Origin: Pantoea sp. RIT-PI-b
GTDB lineage: Bacteria; Pseudomonadota; Gammaproteobacteria; Enterobacterales; Enterobacteriaceae
Assembly: GCF_001187905.1 (NCBI RefSeq)
Contig: NZ_LGIS01000026.1
Location: forward strand, 62,001-126,000
DNA: 64,000 nucleotides
Direction: 5' to 3'
In this document: positions 38,214 to 47,025 of the stretch, piece by piece
Position numbering within the stretch: the first letter of the stretch is position 1
Layout of the letters: every line of letters starts with the position of its first letter
Notes under the pieces: generated by a model
The model's database searches: none
The model's input: the letters and a program-made list of their open reading frames with translations, nothing else
Told to the model about the DNA's origin: nothing
Program-made: the position numbers and the translations under genes

Positions 38214-39313
38214 TGCTTATGATCAACGCAAGTAACTTATATGTCGGAGGGGGCATGCAGGTTGGCATGTCAGTAATTGAAGAGTTCACTTTAATGGATT
38301 TGGATTTTATCGCTGCCGTTTCCCCACCAATATATTCTCAACTTACTGAATCGGCAAAAAAGAAGTGCCTGATTATTAAAAAAACGCCTTCAGGTTTATT
38401 TAATTTCTCGTCGCGTAAATTGCTAAATAAAATGGTTCAAGAGTATAATATCGATGCTGTTTTTACAGTATTTGGCCCAAGTTACTGGACACCTAAAGTT
38501 AAAAACCATACGGTAGGTTTTGCATTACCTTGGCTAATATATAATTCCTCGCAAGTTTTCAAAAAATTAACTTTAATCCAAAAAGTAAAAAAAATAATTC
38601 TTAAATATTTGCAACCCTATTATTATAGACTGAATGCAACAAAAATAGTGGTTGAAACTAATGATGTGAAAGAACATTTGTATAGCAAGTTAGGTTTTGA
38701 AATGAACAAGGTGTTTGTTGTATCCAACTCTGTAAGTTCTTATTTCACCCGCGATTACGTTCTTGATGAGAAAATCATTGAACGGTTGCCAAAGAAAATT
38801 GCAGGAGATATTTGGCTTTTAACGGTTTCATACAATTATCCACATAAAAACCTTAGTGTTATATTTGATTTATTAGAGCTTTTACCAAATCATTATAAGT
38901 TCGTATTAACGTTGGAAAAATCTTTTATTGAAGGTCTAAGCGAAGAAAAAAAATCCAGGTTTATATTGGTCGGCAATGTAGAAAACAAACAATGCCCAGC
39001 ATTATATTCTTACTCAGATGCTGTTTTATTACCTACCTTATTAGAATGTTTTAGTGCTTCTTATATTGAGGCAGGAATCATGAGAAAACCGATTTTTACT
39101 TCCAATCGCGGTTTTTCAAAAACGATTTGTGGAGAGGGGGCGTTTTATTTTAATCCGCTAGATCCAAAAGATATGGCTACTACGATCACTGCCGCTTTTG
39201 AAAAACCAGACCAAATTATAAGTAAATGCAATCTCATGTTTGATGTCCACAAAAAACTACCTGATGCTAAACAACGAGCGGAGATGTATCTCAAAATCAT
39301 TTCAGAAAAATAG
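38213..39313 (+). CDS. GT4-type glycosyltransferase of O-antigen assembly
   Basis: A 366-residue glycosyltransferase-like protein. It begins MLMINASNLYVGGGMQVGMSVIEEF (glycine loop). In the second half there is a GT-B donor domain with LLTVSYNYPHKNLSVIFDLLELL, VGNVENKQCPALYSYSDAVLLPTLLECFSASYIEAGI (an E-x7-E-like pair), then the short C-terminal helix LPDAKQRAEMYLKII. The class resembles proteins that add rhamnose or hexose residues in O-antigens; specificity is unknown. An 82-base gap separates it from fnlA, the largest gap in this half of the island. Confidence 0.8.
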   Translation: MLMINASNLYVGGGMQVGMSVIEEFTLMDLDFIAAVSPPIYSQLTESAKKKCLIIKKTPSGLFNFSSRKLLNKMVQEYNIDAVFTVFGPSYWTPKVKNHTVGFALPWLIYNSSQVFKKLTLIQKVKKIILKYLQPYYYRLNATKIVVETNDVKEHLYSKLGFEMNKVFVVSNSVSSYFTRDYVLDEKIIERLPKKIAGDIWLLTVSYNYPHKNLSVIFDLLELLPNHYKFVLTLEKSFIEGLSEEKKSRFILVGNVENKQCPALYSYSDAVLLPTLLECFSASYIEAGIMRKPIFTSNRGFSKTICGEGAFYFNPLDPKDMATTITAAFEKPDQIISKCNLMFDVHKKLPDAKQRAEMYLKIISEK

Positions 39314-39407
39314 CGTCATAACACGGTTGGTTAGCTGATCGCGAATACGATGATTTAAATTGAAATAAGCATACATTTTAAAATTTTAGTAATAGGTGAG
39401 AGTCTAT

Positions 39408-40451
39408 ATGTTTAAGTCGAAAGTGTTATTGATTACTGGTGGGACGGGTTCGTTTGGTAATGCGGTATTAAAGCGATTTTTGGATACAGATATTGGTGAA
39501 ATTCGTATATTTAGTCGTGATGAGAAAAAACAAGATGATATGCGGAAAAAATATAACAGCAGTAAGCTTAAGTTTTATCTGGGTGATGTTCGTGACGAAA
39601 AAAGTATAGCAGCAGCTATAAGAGGAGTTGATTATGTTTTTCATGCTGCTGCCCTTAAGCAAGTCCCTTCCTGTGAATTTCACCCAATGCAAGCTGTGCG
39701 CACTAATGTTTTAGGTACAGAAAATGTTCTAAATTGTGCTATTTCAGCTGGTGTTAAACGTGTAGTTTGTTTAAGCACAGATAAGGCCGTATATCCTATT
39801 AATGCTATGGGCATTAGTAAGGCTATGATGGAAAAAGTTATGGTTGCGGCTAGTCGTAATCTTGAAGGAACAGATACCGTCATTTGCGGTACGCGTTATG
39901 GGAATGTGATGGCCTCAAGAGGGTCTGTAATTCCACTATTTGTACAACAAGTACAGCAGGGGAAGACAATAACCATTACTGAACCGAGCATGACTCGCTT
40001 CATGATGACTTTAGCCGATGCTGTTGATTTAGTGCTTTATGCATTCGAACATGGTAATAACGGGGACATTTTTGTACAGAAAGCGCCTGCTGCAACAGTT
40101 GAAACACTCACCAAAGCAATTTTGAATTTAATGCATAAGCCGGAACATCAGGTAAGTATTATTGGATCGCGCCATGGAGAAAAGTTATTTGAGTCGTTAC
40201 TAGGCAAGGAAGAGCGAGCTTGTGCGGAAGATATGGGGGATTATTTCCGAGTTCCTGCCGATACACGAGATTTGAACTATGCAAAATTCGTTGAAGAAGG
40301 CGAGCAAAAAATGACGGATGCACTTTGTGGTGAAGAGTACAACTCTCATAATACGCAGCGTTTGGATGTTGAAGGTATGACCAAACTACTATTGAAACTT
40401 GAATTCATGCGTAAAATTACACTCGGCGAACACGCGGACCCGGAGGAATAA
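39408..40451 (+). CDS. fnlA: FnlA, UDP-GlcNAc 4,6-dehydratase / 5-epimerase
   Basis: A 347-residue SDR enzyme (also WbjB/CapE) starting UDP-L-FucNAc synthesis from UDP-GlcNAc. The NAD(P) loop is GGTGSFG (11-17). The active site reads STDKAVYPINAMGISKA, with Met134-x3-Lys138 in place of the usual Tyr-x3-Lys, as is characteristic of this subfamily, plus Asp125-Lys126. The C-terminal region (SRHGEKLFESLL ... RLDVEGMTKLLLKL) is full-length. The ATG at 39408 has AGGTGAG upstream and was preferred over a GTG four codons earlier. Confidence 0.95.
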   Translation: MFKSKVLLITGGTGSFGNAVLKRFLDTDIGEIRIFSRDEKKQDDMRKKYNSSKLKFYLGDVRDEKSIAAAIRGVDYVFHAAALKQVPSCEFHPMQAVRTNVLGTENVLNCAISAGVKRVVCLSTDKAVYPINAMGISKAMMEKVMVAASRNLEGTDTVICGTRYGNVMASRGSVIPLFVQQVQQGKTITITEPSMTRFMMTLADAVDLVLYAFEHGNNGDIFVQKAPAATVETLTKAILNLMHKPEHQVSIIGSRHGEKLFESLLGKEERACAEDMGDYFRVPADTRDLNYAKFVEEGEQKMTDALCGEEYNSHNTQRLDVEGMTKLLLKLEFMRKITLGEHADPEE

Positions 40452-40454
40452 TCA

Positions 40455-41579
40455 GTGAAAGTTCTGATTACAGGTTCTGAAGGTTTTATCGGTAAAAACC
40501 TGTCTGTTCGTCTTGCTGAAACAAAGCAAGTTACCGTTGTCACTTTCAGTCGTGAACAAAATGATCAAGAATTATTATCATTATTGCAGGACGTAGACTT
40601 TGTTTTTCACCTCGCAGGAATTAATCGACCGCAAAATCCTGACGAATTTATTGTTGGTAATGTTGGCCTTGCAAAAAGCTTGCATTCATATTTAGCAACT
40701 ATTGCTGAAACAACAGGACGTAAAATCCCATTGTTATTCGCTTCTTCAATACATGCAGAGGTGGATACTCCTTACGGCCGTTCGAAACGAGAAGCAGAAA
40801 ATATATTGTTACAGCTAAGAGAAGAATTTGAAATTCCTATCTATATCTGTCGTCTTCCTGGTGTTTTTGGTAAATGGGCTAAGCCTAATTATAATTCAGT
40901 TGTTGCAACATTCTGTCATAACATTGTAAACGATCTGCCTTTAAAAATTGACAACAGTGCGCATACCTTTAATTTAGTTTATATAGATGATGTGATATCA
41001 GTTTTTCTTAAAACTATGAATGGCGAAAATGAAGTTAGTGATAATTTGTTTTTAGATATACATCCCATCTACTCTACAACAGTAGGGAAACTTGCGGATA
41101 CTCTTAATAAATTTAAGCACAGTCGCGAAACACTTATTACTGAACAAGTTGGAACTGGATTTCTAAGAGCCCTATATTCTACTTATGTCAGTTACCTTCC
41201 TGCAGAAAAATTTTCTTATTCTATTAAGGAGCACGAGGATGATCGGGGGCGCTTTGTTGAAGTCTTAAAAACAGATATTTCAGGGCAGATATCATATTTT
41301 ACTGCACATCCTGGTGTGACTCGCGGCGGTCACTACCATCATAGTAAAACTGAAAAATTCCTAGTTGTTCAAGGTACGGCTAAATTTAGATTTCGTCATT
41401 TAATTACAAATGAATATTACGAATTAACCACTAGTAAAGCTCACTCAATGATAGTGGAGACTATACCTGGTTGGTCTCATGATGTGACAAATATCGGTGA
41501 TGATGAATTAATTGCAATCGTATGGGCTAATGAAAATTTTGATCCTCAAAATCCGGATACAATAGCTTCTTCGTTATAA
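40455..41579 (+). CDS. fnlB: FnlB, UDP-L-FucNAc pathway reductase (CapF/WbjC)
   Basis: A 374-residue bifunctional protein acting second in UDP-L-FucNAc synthesis. An N-terminal SDR reductase domain (VLITGSEGFIGKNL at 3-16; TPYGRSKREAEN with the YxxxK) is fused to a C-terminal cupin (about 250-370) with HPGVTRGGHYHHSKTEKF metal ligands. The cupin part is proposed to act on the 4-keto sugar before NADPH reduction to UDP-L-TalNAc. The start is GTG with GGAGGA seven bases upstream, three bases after fnlA. Confidence 0.95.
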   Translation: MKVLITGSEGFIGKNLSVRLAETKQVTVVTFSREQNDQELLSLLQDVDFVFHLAGINRPQNPDEFIVGNVGLAKSLHSYLATIAETTGRKIPLLFASSIHAEVDTPYGRSKREAENILLQLREEFEIPIYICRLPGVFGKWAKPNYNSVVATFCHNIVNDLPLKIDNSAHTFNLVYIDDVISVFLKTMNGENEVSDNLFLDIHPIYSTTVGKLADTLNKFKHSRETLITEQVGTGFLRALYSTYVSYLPAEKFSYSIKEHEDDRGRFVEVLKTDISGQISYFTAHPGVTRGGHYHHSKTEKFLVVQGTAKFRFRHLITNEYYELTTSKAHSMIVETIPGWSHDVTNIGDDELIAIVWANENFDPQNPDTIASSL

Positions 41580-41588
41580 GAGACCCTT

Positions 41589-42719
41589 ATGAAAAAATTA
41601 AAAATAGTCTCAGTGGTAGGCACTCGCCCGGAAATTATTAGACTTTCCCGCGTTCTTGCTAAACTGGATTTATATTGTGATCATATCTTAGTCCATACTG
41701 GACAAAATTATGATTACGAGTTAAACGAAGTTTTTTTCAATGATTTAAATGTCAGAAAACCCGATTATTTTCTAAATGCTGCGGGTAAAAATGCAGCTGA
41801 AACTATTGGGCAGGTTATTATTAAAGTCGATGAGGTTTTTGCTGAAGTTGAACCTGAAGCCATGCTGGTTTTAGGCGATACAAACTCATGTATTTCAGCT
41901 ATCGCTGCGAAACGTCGTAAAATTCCTATTTTTCACATGGAAGCGGGTAATAGATGTTTCGATCAGCGCGTCCCCGAAGAGACTAATCGTCGAATAGTTG
42001 ATCACACGGCAGATGTGAATTTAACGTATAGTGACATTGCCAGAGAATACCTCCTCGCAGAGGGATTACCTGCCGATCGTATCATTAAGACTGGCAGCCC
42101 GATGTTTGAAGTGTTGAATCATTACATGCCACAAATAGATGGTTCTGATGTACTTAATCGTCTTGGTTTAAAGAAAAACGATTTTTTTGTCGTTAGTGCT
42201 CATCGTGAAGAAAATGTTGATGCCCCTGAACAATTGGTTAAACTAGCAGACATTCTTAATACCATTGCGGAGAAATATCAATTACCGGTAATCGTTTCCA
42301 CGCACCCTCGAACCCGGAATCGTATTGAGCAAAATGGTATTTTATTCCATGAAAACATCCAATTGTTAAAACCATTAGGTTTTCATGATTACAATCATTT
42401 GCAAAAAAATTCTCGAGCAGTACTTTCAGATAGTGGAACAATTACGGAAGAGTCATCTATTATGAACTTCCCTGCACTCAATATTCGCGAAGCTCATGAG
42501 CGTCCAGAAGGTTTTGAGGAAGCATCAGTAATGATGGTTGGACTCGAAACTGATCGTGTTTTACAAGCTCTCGCGGTATTAGAAACTCAGCCCCGTGGTG
42601 AGGAGAGGCTGCTTCGGCAGGTTAATGATTACAGTATGCCAAATGTGTCAGATAAGATTGTGCGAATTGTTCACTCCTATACGGATTACATAAAGCGAGT
42701 TGTCTGGAAAAAATATTAA
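41589..42719 (+). CDS. fnlC: FnlC, UDP-N-acetyl sugar 2-epimerase (WbjD/CapG)
   Basis: A 376-residue GT-B-fold 2-epimerase completing UDP-L-FucNAc synthesis. Motifs shared with WecB are VVGTRPEIIRLSRVL, HTGQNYDYELNEVFF, VLGDTNSC, HMEAGNRCFDQRVPEETNRRI, VVSAHREENVD and LSDSGTITEESSIMN. It follows fnlB after nine bases and its TAA overlaps the wbuB ATG (TAATG). Confidence 0.95.
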   Translation: MKKLKIVSVVGTRPEIIRLSRVLAKLDLYCDHILVHTGQNYDYELNEVFFNDLNVRKPDYFLNAAGKNAAETIGQVIIKVDEVFAEVEPEAMLVLGDTNSCISAIAAKRRKIPIFHMEAGNRCFDQRVPEETNRRIVDHTADVNLTYSDIAREYLLAEGLPADRIIKTGSPMFEVLNHYMPQIDGSDVLNRLGLKKNDFFVVSAHREENVDAPEQLVKLADILNTIAEKYQLPVIVSTHPRTRNRIEQNGILFHENIQLLKPLGFHDYNHLQKNSRAVLSDSGTITEESSIMNFPALNIREAHERPEGFEEASVMMVGLETDRVLQALAVLETQPRGEERLLRQVNDYSMPNVSDKIVRIVHSYTDYIKRVVWKKY

Positions 42720-43933
42720 TGAATTTGGCTTTAATCATCGATGATTATCTACCTGAAAGTACTCGTGTCGGCGCAAAGATGTTCCATGAGCTCGCTCTGG
42801 AATTTATTAAACGCGGACACCATGTCACTGTTATAACCCCTAAAGCCGAGCAGCATGAAGATCTCGTTATTGATTCTTTAGATGGCGTGGCAGTCTGGAG
42901 TTTCAAAAATGGGCCGATTAAAGATGTTAGCTATTTGACTCGTGGTGTAAACGAAACGCTACTATCCCTTCGAGCTTGGAAAGCTGTTCGTCATCTGATT
43001 AAAGCCAATACTTTCGACGGAATTGTTTATTATTCTCCATCTGTGTTTTGGGGTGGCTTGGTCAAAAAAATCAAACAACGTTGTCAATGCAGGTCTTATT
43101 TGGTATTGCGCGACATGTTTCCTCAGTGGGCAATCGACGCGGGCATGATAAAAAGTGGCTCTCTGATTGAAAAATACTTCCGTCACTTTGAAATGAAGTC
43201 ATACACTAATGCTGATAGCATTGGTGTAATGTCAGAAAACAATCTTACGCTTTTTAATAAAATCAACCCAAATCTCAGGTGTGAAATACTCAGGAATTGG
43301 GCTGAAGTCGCACCTTTTAAAACTCGATCTAAAGATTATGTCTCAATTCGACAGTCATTAGAACTAACTGATAAAGTCATTTTTTTCTATGGCGGTAATA
43401 TTGGTCATGCTCAAGATATGGCTAATCTAATGCGCTTAACTCTTAACATGGAGAAATATCAGCAGGCACATTTTTTATATCTTGGTCAGGGTGATGAAGT
43501 TTCTTTAATTAATGACCTCGCAAAGGAATGGTCACTTAAAAATTTCACTTATTTGCCTTCGGTAAATCAATCTGTTTTCAAATCTATTCTTTCTGAAGTG
43601 GATGTAGGATTGTTTTCCCTTGCTGCTAATCATACTGCTTTCAATTTCCCGGGTAAATTACTAGGTTATATGGTCGAAAGTTTGCCTATTCTCGGGAGTA
43701 TTAATGCAGGAAATGATTTGGAAGGTGTTGTAAATGATGCTCAAGCAGGTTTCATTCACCTAAATGGTGAAGATGAATTGCTTTTTCAGTCGGCAGTTAA
43801 ACTATTAGAAGATGTTGAATTACGCAAGTGCAAAGGAATTGCGGCATTCAATCTTTTAAATGAACAGTTTTCGGTTTCTTCTGCTGCAGATATAATTGAA
43901 CATAGTTTAGAGAAGAACAATGAAAATCTTTGA
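42719..43933 (+). CDS. wbuB: WbuB-type L-FucNAc glycosyltransferase
   Basis: A 404-residue GT4 enzyme that follows fnlABC, as in E. coli O26 where WbuB is the fucosamine transferase. The N-terminus LIIDDYLPESTRVGAKMFHEL is typical of this group, followed by VLRDMFPQWAIDAGMI and a C-domain with FFYGGNIGHAQDMANL and LLAANHTAFNFPGKLLGYM-type donor-site segment. The predicted product adds L-FucNAc to the lipid-linked O-unit. It overlaps wbuC by 14 bases. Confidence 0.9.
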   Translation: MNLALIIDDYLPESTRVGAKMFHELALEFIKRGHHVTVITPKAEQHEDLVIDSLDGVAVWSFKNGPIKDVSYLTRGVNETLLSLRAWKAVRHLIKANTFDGIVYYSPSVFWGGLVKKIKQRCQCRSYLVLRDMFPQWAIDAGMIKSGSLIEKYFRHFEMKSYTNADSIGVMSENNLTLFNKINPNLRCEILRNWAEVAPFKTRSKDYVSIRQSLELTDKVIFFYGGNIGHAQDMANLMRLTLNMEKYQQAHFLYLGQGDEVSLINDLAKEWSLKNFTYLPSVNQSVFKSILSEVDVGLFSLAANHTAFNFPGKLLGYMVESLPILGSINAGNDLEGVVNDAQAGFIHLNGEDELLFQSAVKLLEDVELRKCKGIAAFNLLNEQFSVSSAADIIEHSLEKNNENL

Positions 43934-44333
43934 TGATGCCACAATTAGTACTATATTCGATAATGCATTGAAGTCTGAAAGAAAACGTTCCCATCTTCTT
44001 CTCCATCATTCTCATAAGGACAAGGTGCAAAAATTACTCATTGCTCTTGTTAAAGGAAGCTATGTCGAGCCCCACTATCACGAATTACCCCATCAATGGG
44101 AGTTATTCAGTGTATTAGAAGGAGAGCTGGAGATAACTTTATACGATTCGAATGGCGGAATATTAAAGTCGTTTAATGCCGGTCCCAAAACGGGTATTAG
44201 TTTAGTTGAATTCCATCCAGGGGATATTCATAGCGTCGAGTGTATCTCGGATCGCGCGTTAATGCTTGAGGTTAAGGAAGGGCCTTTTGACCCTGATTAT
44301 GCCAAATCATTTCCACAATGGTATTGTGGATAA
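43920..44333 (+). CDS. wbuC: WbuC, cupin-fold protein
   Basis: A 137-residue single-cupin protein of the WbuC family, usually encoded directly after wbuB at the end of fnl-containing O-antigen clusters. The histidine-rich strand SYVEPHYHELPHQWELFSVLEG and the later FHPGDIHSVEC are likely metal ligands. The function is not established; a role in sugar-nucleotide modification is guessed from context. It is the last gene of the AT-rich island, 164 bases before gnd. Confidence 0.9.
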   Translation: MKIFDDATISTIFDNALKSERKRSHLLLHHSHKDKVQKLLIALVKGSYVEPHYHELPHQWELFSVLEGELEITLYDSNGGILKSFNAGPKTGISLVEFHPGDIHSVECISDRALMLEVKEGPFDPDYAKSFPQWYCG

Positions 44334-44497
44334 GTTATTTGGCTATGTTTCCTTTCTCTTCTGGTGCTTGACATTTATCCAAACAAATCGTGCTTAGCAT
44401 CTTAGGCTATCCAGTGTCATCTTTAGTGGGTTAACATCGAAGTACTTTTGTGCTGCTAATAAAAATGCGCAGCTAACACATCTGACAGGAGTATGTA

Positions 44498-45907
44498 ATG
44501 TCTAAGCAACAAATCGGCGTTGTAGGAATGGCTGTAATGGGCCGTAACTTGGCTCTTAACATCGAAAGCCGTGGCTATACCGTTTCAATCTTCAACCGCT
44601 CGCGTGAGAAGACCGATGAAGTCATTGCTGAGAATTCAGGCAAAAAACTCGCGCCTTTTTACACTGTTGAAGAGTTCGTTGAATCGCTTGAAAAACCACG
44701 TCGCATCTTGTTGATGGTGCAGGCGGGTGAAGCTACAGATAAGACTATTGCTTCTCTGACCCCCCATCTCGATAAAGGTGACATTTTAATCGACGGCGGT
44801 AATACCTTCTATAAAGACACTATTCGCCGTAATAAAGAGTTGTCAGATCAAGGGTTCAACTTCATTGGCACCGGCGTTTCCGGTGGTGAAGAAGGAGCTT
44901 TAAAAGGTCCATCAATCATGCCAGGCGGTCAGAAAGAGGCTTATGAGCTGGTTGCTCCAATCCTGGATAAAATTGCTGCCCGTGCAGAAGACGGTGAAGC
45001 TTGTGTTGCTTATATCGGTCCAAATGGTGCTGGCCACTACGTGAAGATGGTGCATAACGGCATCGAATATGGCGATATGCAGCTCATTGCTGAAGCCTAT
45101 GCTCTGTTAAAAGGTGCATTGGGTCTTACCAACGAAGAGTTGGCTGAAACCTTTACTGACTGGAACAACGGCGAGCTGAGCAGCTATCTAATCGATATCA
45201 CTAAAGATATCTTCACCAAGAAAGATGAAGATGGAAAATATTTGGTTGATGTCATTCTTGATGAAGCCGCAAATAAAGGTACGGGCAAGTGGACCAGCCA
45301 AAGTTCACTGGATTTAGGTGAGCCGCTGTCTCTGATCACCGAATCGGTGTTTGCACGCTACCTCTCTTCATTGAAGTCTCAGCGTGTTGCTGCTTCTAAA
45401 GTACTGAGCGGTCCACAAGCTAAAGCATTCACTGGTGATAAAGCAGAGTTCGTAGAGAAAGTACGTCGTGCTCTTTACTTAGGCAAAATCGTTTCTTACG
45501 CTCAGGGCTTCTCTCAGTTACGTGCTGCATCAGAAGAGAACGAGTGGAATCTGCACTATGGCGAAATCGCCAAAATCTTCCGGGCGGGTTGCATTATCCG
45601 TGCTCAGTTCTTGCAGAAAATTACTGATGCTTATGCTACAGATGCTGATATCGCAAACTTGTTGCTGGATCCTTATTTCAAGAACATCGCTGATGAATAC
45701 CAGCAAGCGCTGCGTGATGTCGTGTCTTATGCAATTCAAAATGGGATTCCAACGCCTACCTTCTCAGCTGCGATTGCTTATTACGACAGCTATCGCTCGG
45801 AAGTTCTGCCAGCCAATCTGATTCAGGCTCAGCGTGACTACTTCGGTGCCCATACATACAAGCGCATTGATAAAGATGGTGTATTCCACACCGAGTGGTT
45901 AGATTAA
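44498..45907 (+). CDS. gnd: 6-phosphogluconate dehydrogenase, decarboxylating
   Basis: A 469-residue oxidative pentose-phosphate enzyme making ribulose-5-phosphate, CO2 and NADPH. The NADP loop [15 protein letters not shown] (8-22), signature [18 protein letters not shown] (about 128), the catalytic [19 protein letters not shown] (about 180) and the C-terminal [19 protein letters not shown] are intact. AGGAG precedes the ATG. gnd is the standard right border of enterobacterial O-antigen loci and is often co-transferred with them. A possible -35 (TTGACA, 44368-44373) lies upstream. Confidence 0.97.
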   Translation: MSKQQIGVVGMAVMGRNLALNIESRGYTVSIFNRSREKTDEVIAENSGKKLAPFYTVEEFVESLEKPRRILLMVQAGEATDKTIASLTPHLDKGDILIDGGNTFYKDTIRRNKELSDQGFNFIGTGVSGGEEGALKGPSIMPGGQKEAYELVAPILDKIAARAEDGEACVAYIGPNGAGHYVKMVHNGIEYGDMQLIAEAYALLKGALGLTNEELAETFTDWNNGELSSYLIDITKDIFTKKDEDGKYLVDVILDEAANKGTGKWTSQSSLDLGEPLSLITESVFARYLSSLKSQRVAASKVLSGPQAKAFTGDKAEFVEKVRRALYLGKIVSYAQGFSQLRAASEENEWNLHYGEIAKIFRAGCIIRAQFLQKITDAYATDADIANLLLDPYFKNIADEYQQALRDVVSYAIQNGIPTPTFSAAIAYYDSYRSEVLPANLIQAQRDYFGAHTYKRIDKDGVFHTEWLD

Positions 45908-45914
45908 TTATATT

Positions 45915-45946
45915 AAGCATCTCTCAGTGATGAGAGATGCTTTTTT
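45915..45946 (+). terminator. intrinsic terminator of gnd
   Basis: A 12-bp stem AAGCATCTCTCA / TGAGAGATGCTT, loop GTGA, running into a T6 tract. Strong rho-independent terminator. Confidence 0.92.
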
Positions 45947-45980
45947 ATGAGTCTCTTGATTTTTGTGAGTGTTTTTATAT

Positions 45981-46991
45981 ATGAAAGAAAGTGAAAGTCT
46001 CAATTCTGATAGCTCTATCTCACAGCAAACACTATATAATAATGATAACGAATTCGATTTAATTGAAATTATAGTGCAACTATGGAAAGGTAAGCTAATT
46101 ATTCTGGCTACCATGGTTCTTACTTTCGCATTGTGTCTTGTCTATCTAAGCGTAGTAAAAGAAAAGTGGACGTCAAAAGCGATAGTGACTCTCCCTTCTG
46201 CAGGACAAGTTGCTAATTATAATGCCACACTAAGTACACTTTACGCTCAGAATCCACAGGATAAGCCTTCAATTACTGACTTGCAAAATCAGATGTTTAC
46301 GAGATTTAATTCGTCGATGAGTGCATTATCAGGTTCTCTGGCTAATCTTGAAAAACCCTTAACATTGCGTATTGATCAGGTTAACAAAGGAAGCAATGAT
46401 TCTCTAGTAATCTCATTTGTTTCGGAAACAGCACGCCAGTCACAAGAACAGTTGACGAAATATATTTCGGCTATTAATGAAGATGTTGTGGATGATTATG
46501 GATTAGATCTTAAAAAAAACCTTAGTGTTAAAGCAAAAGAACTTACAAACATTCTCGATGCGCATAAACAGATTGCTATTAACAAGAAACAACATCGTAT
46601 TGATGTTATTAATCAGGCATTGAGAATTGCAAGGCAATCTGGAATAAATAAATCGCAACTCAATCAGGCTGAATATTTATCAGATGATACTCTTTACCTT
46701 TTAGGTAGTGATGCATTGAATGCAATGATCGTTAATGAAGCGACTAAGCCCTTAGATTTTGACGGCGATTATTATAATGCTGAACGTGCATTGCTGGCAG
46801 TAACTCATGTAAAGATTCAAACTGATAATTTGCAATCTTTCCGTTACATTGCTAAGGCTGATCTCCCATTAAGACGCGATAGTCCTAAAAAAACGTTAAC
46901 AGTATTATTCGCGCTTATTCTTGGTGGAGTGTTAGGCTCATCAATTGTTCTTGGTCGAATTATAGTTAAAGGCTATCGTAATCGGCACTAA
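45981..46991 (+). CDS. wzz: Wzz, O-antigen chain-length determinant
   Basis: A 336-residue inner-membrane protein of the Wzz (PCP-1) family that sets the modal length of O-chains made by Wzy. Two membrane helices, about residues 38-60 and 305-325, flank a periplasmic helical domain. The second helix lies in a Pro-rich segment (LPLRRDSPKKTLTVLFALILGG), the usual Wzz signature. The ATG at 45981 was preferred over a GTG four codons upstream. Only 73 bases separate it from the gnd stop; the ugd gene found between gnd and wzz in E. coli is absent. Confidence 0.93.
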   Translation: MKESESLNSDSSISQQTLYNNDNEFDLIEIIVQLWKGKLIILATMVLTFALCLVYLSVVKEKWTSKAIVTLPSAGQVANYNATLSTLYAQNPQDKPSITDLQNQMFTRFNSSMSALSGSLANLEKPLTLRIDQVNKGSNDSLVISFVSETARQSQEQLTKYISAINEDVVDDYGLDLKKNLSVKAKELTNILDAHKQIAINKKQHRIDVINQALRIARQSGINKSQLNQAEYLSDDTLYLLGSDALNAMIVNEATKPLDFDGDYYNAERALLAVTHVKIQTDNLQSFRYIAKADLPLRRDSPKKTLTVLFALILGGVLGSSIVLGRIIVKGYRNRH

Positions 46992-47000
46992 TTATAATCA

Positions 47001-47022
47001 AACCGGCCTATTAAGGCCGGTT
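47001..47022. terminator. hairpin between convergent wzz and desuccinylase-like gene
   Basis: A stem AACCGGCCT / AGGCCGGTT with a 4-base loop lies ten bases after the wzz stop and four before the end of the opposing gene. It is likely a bidirectional terminator, though the T-runs are short. Confidence 0.7.
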
Positions 47023-47025
47023 CTT

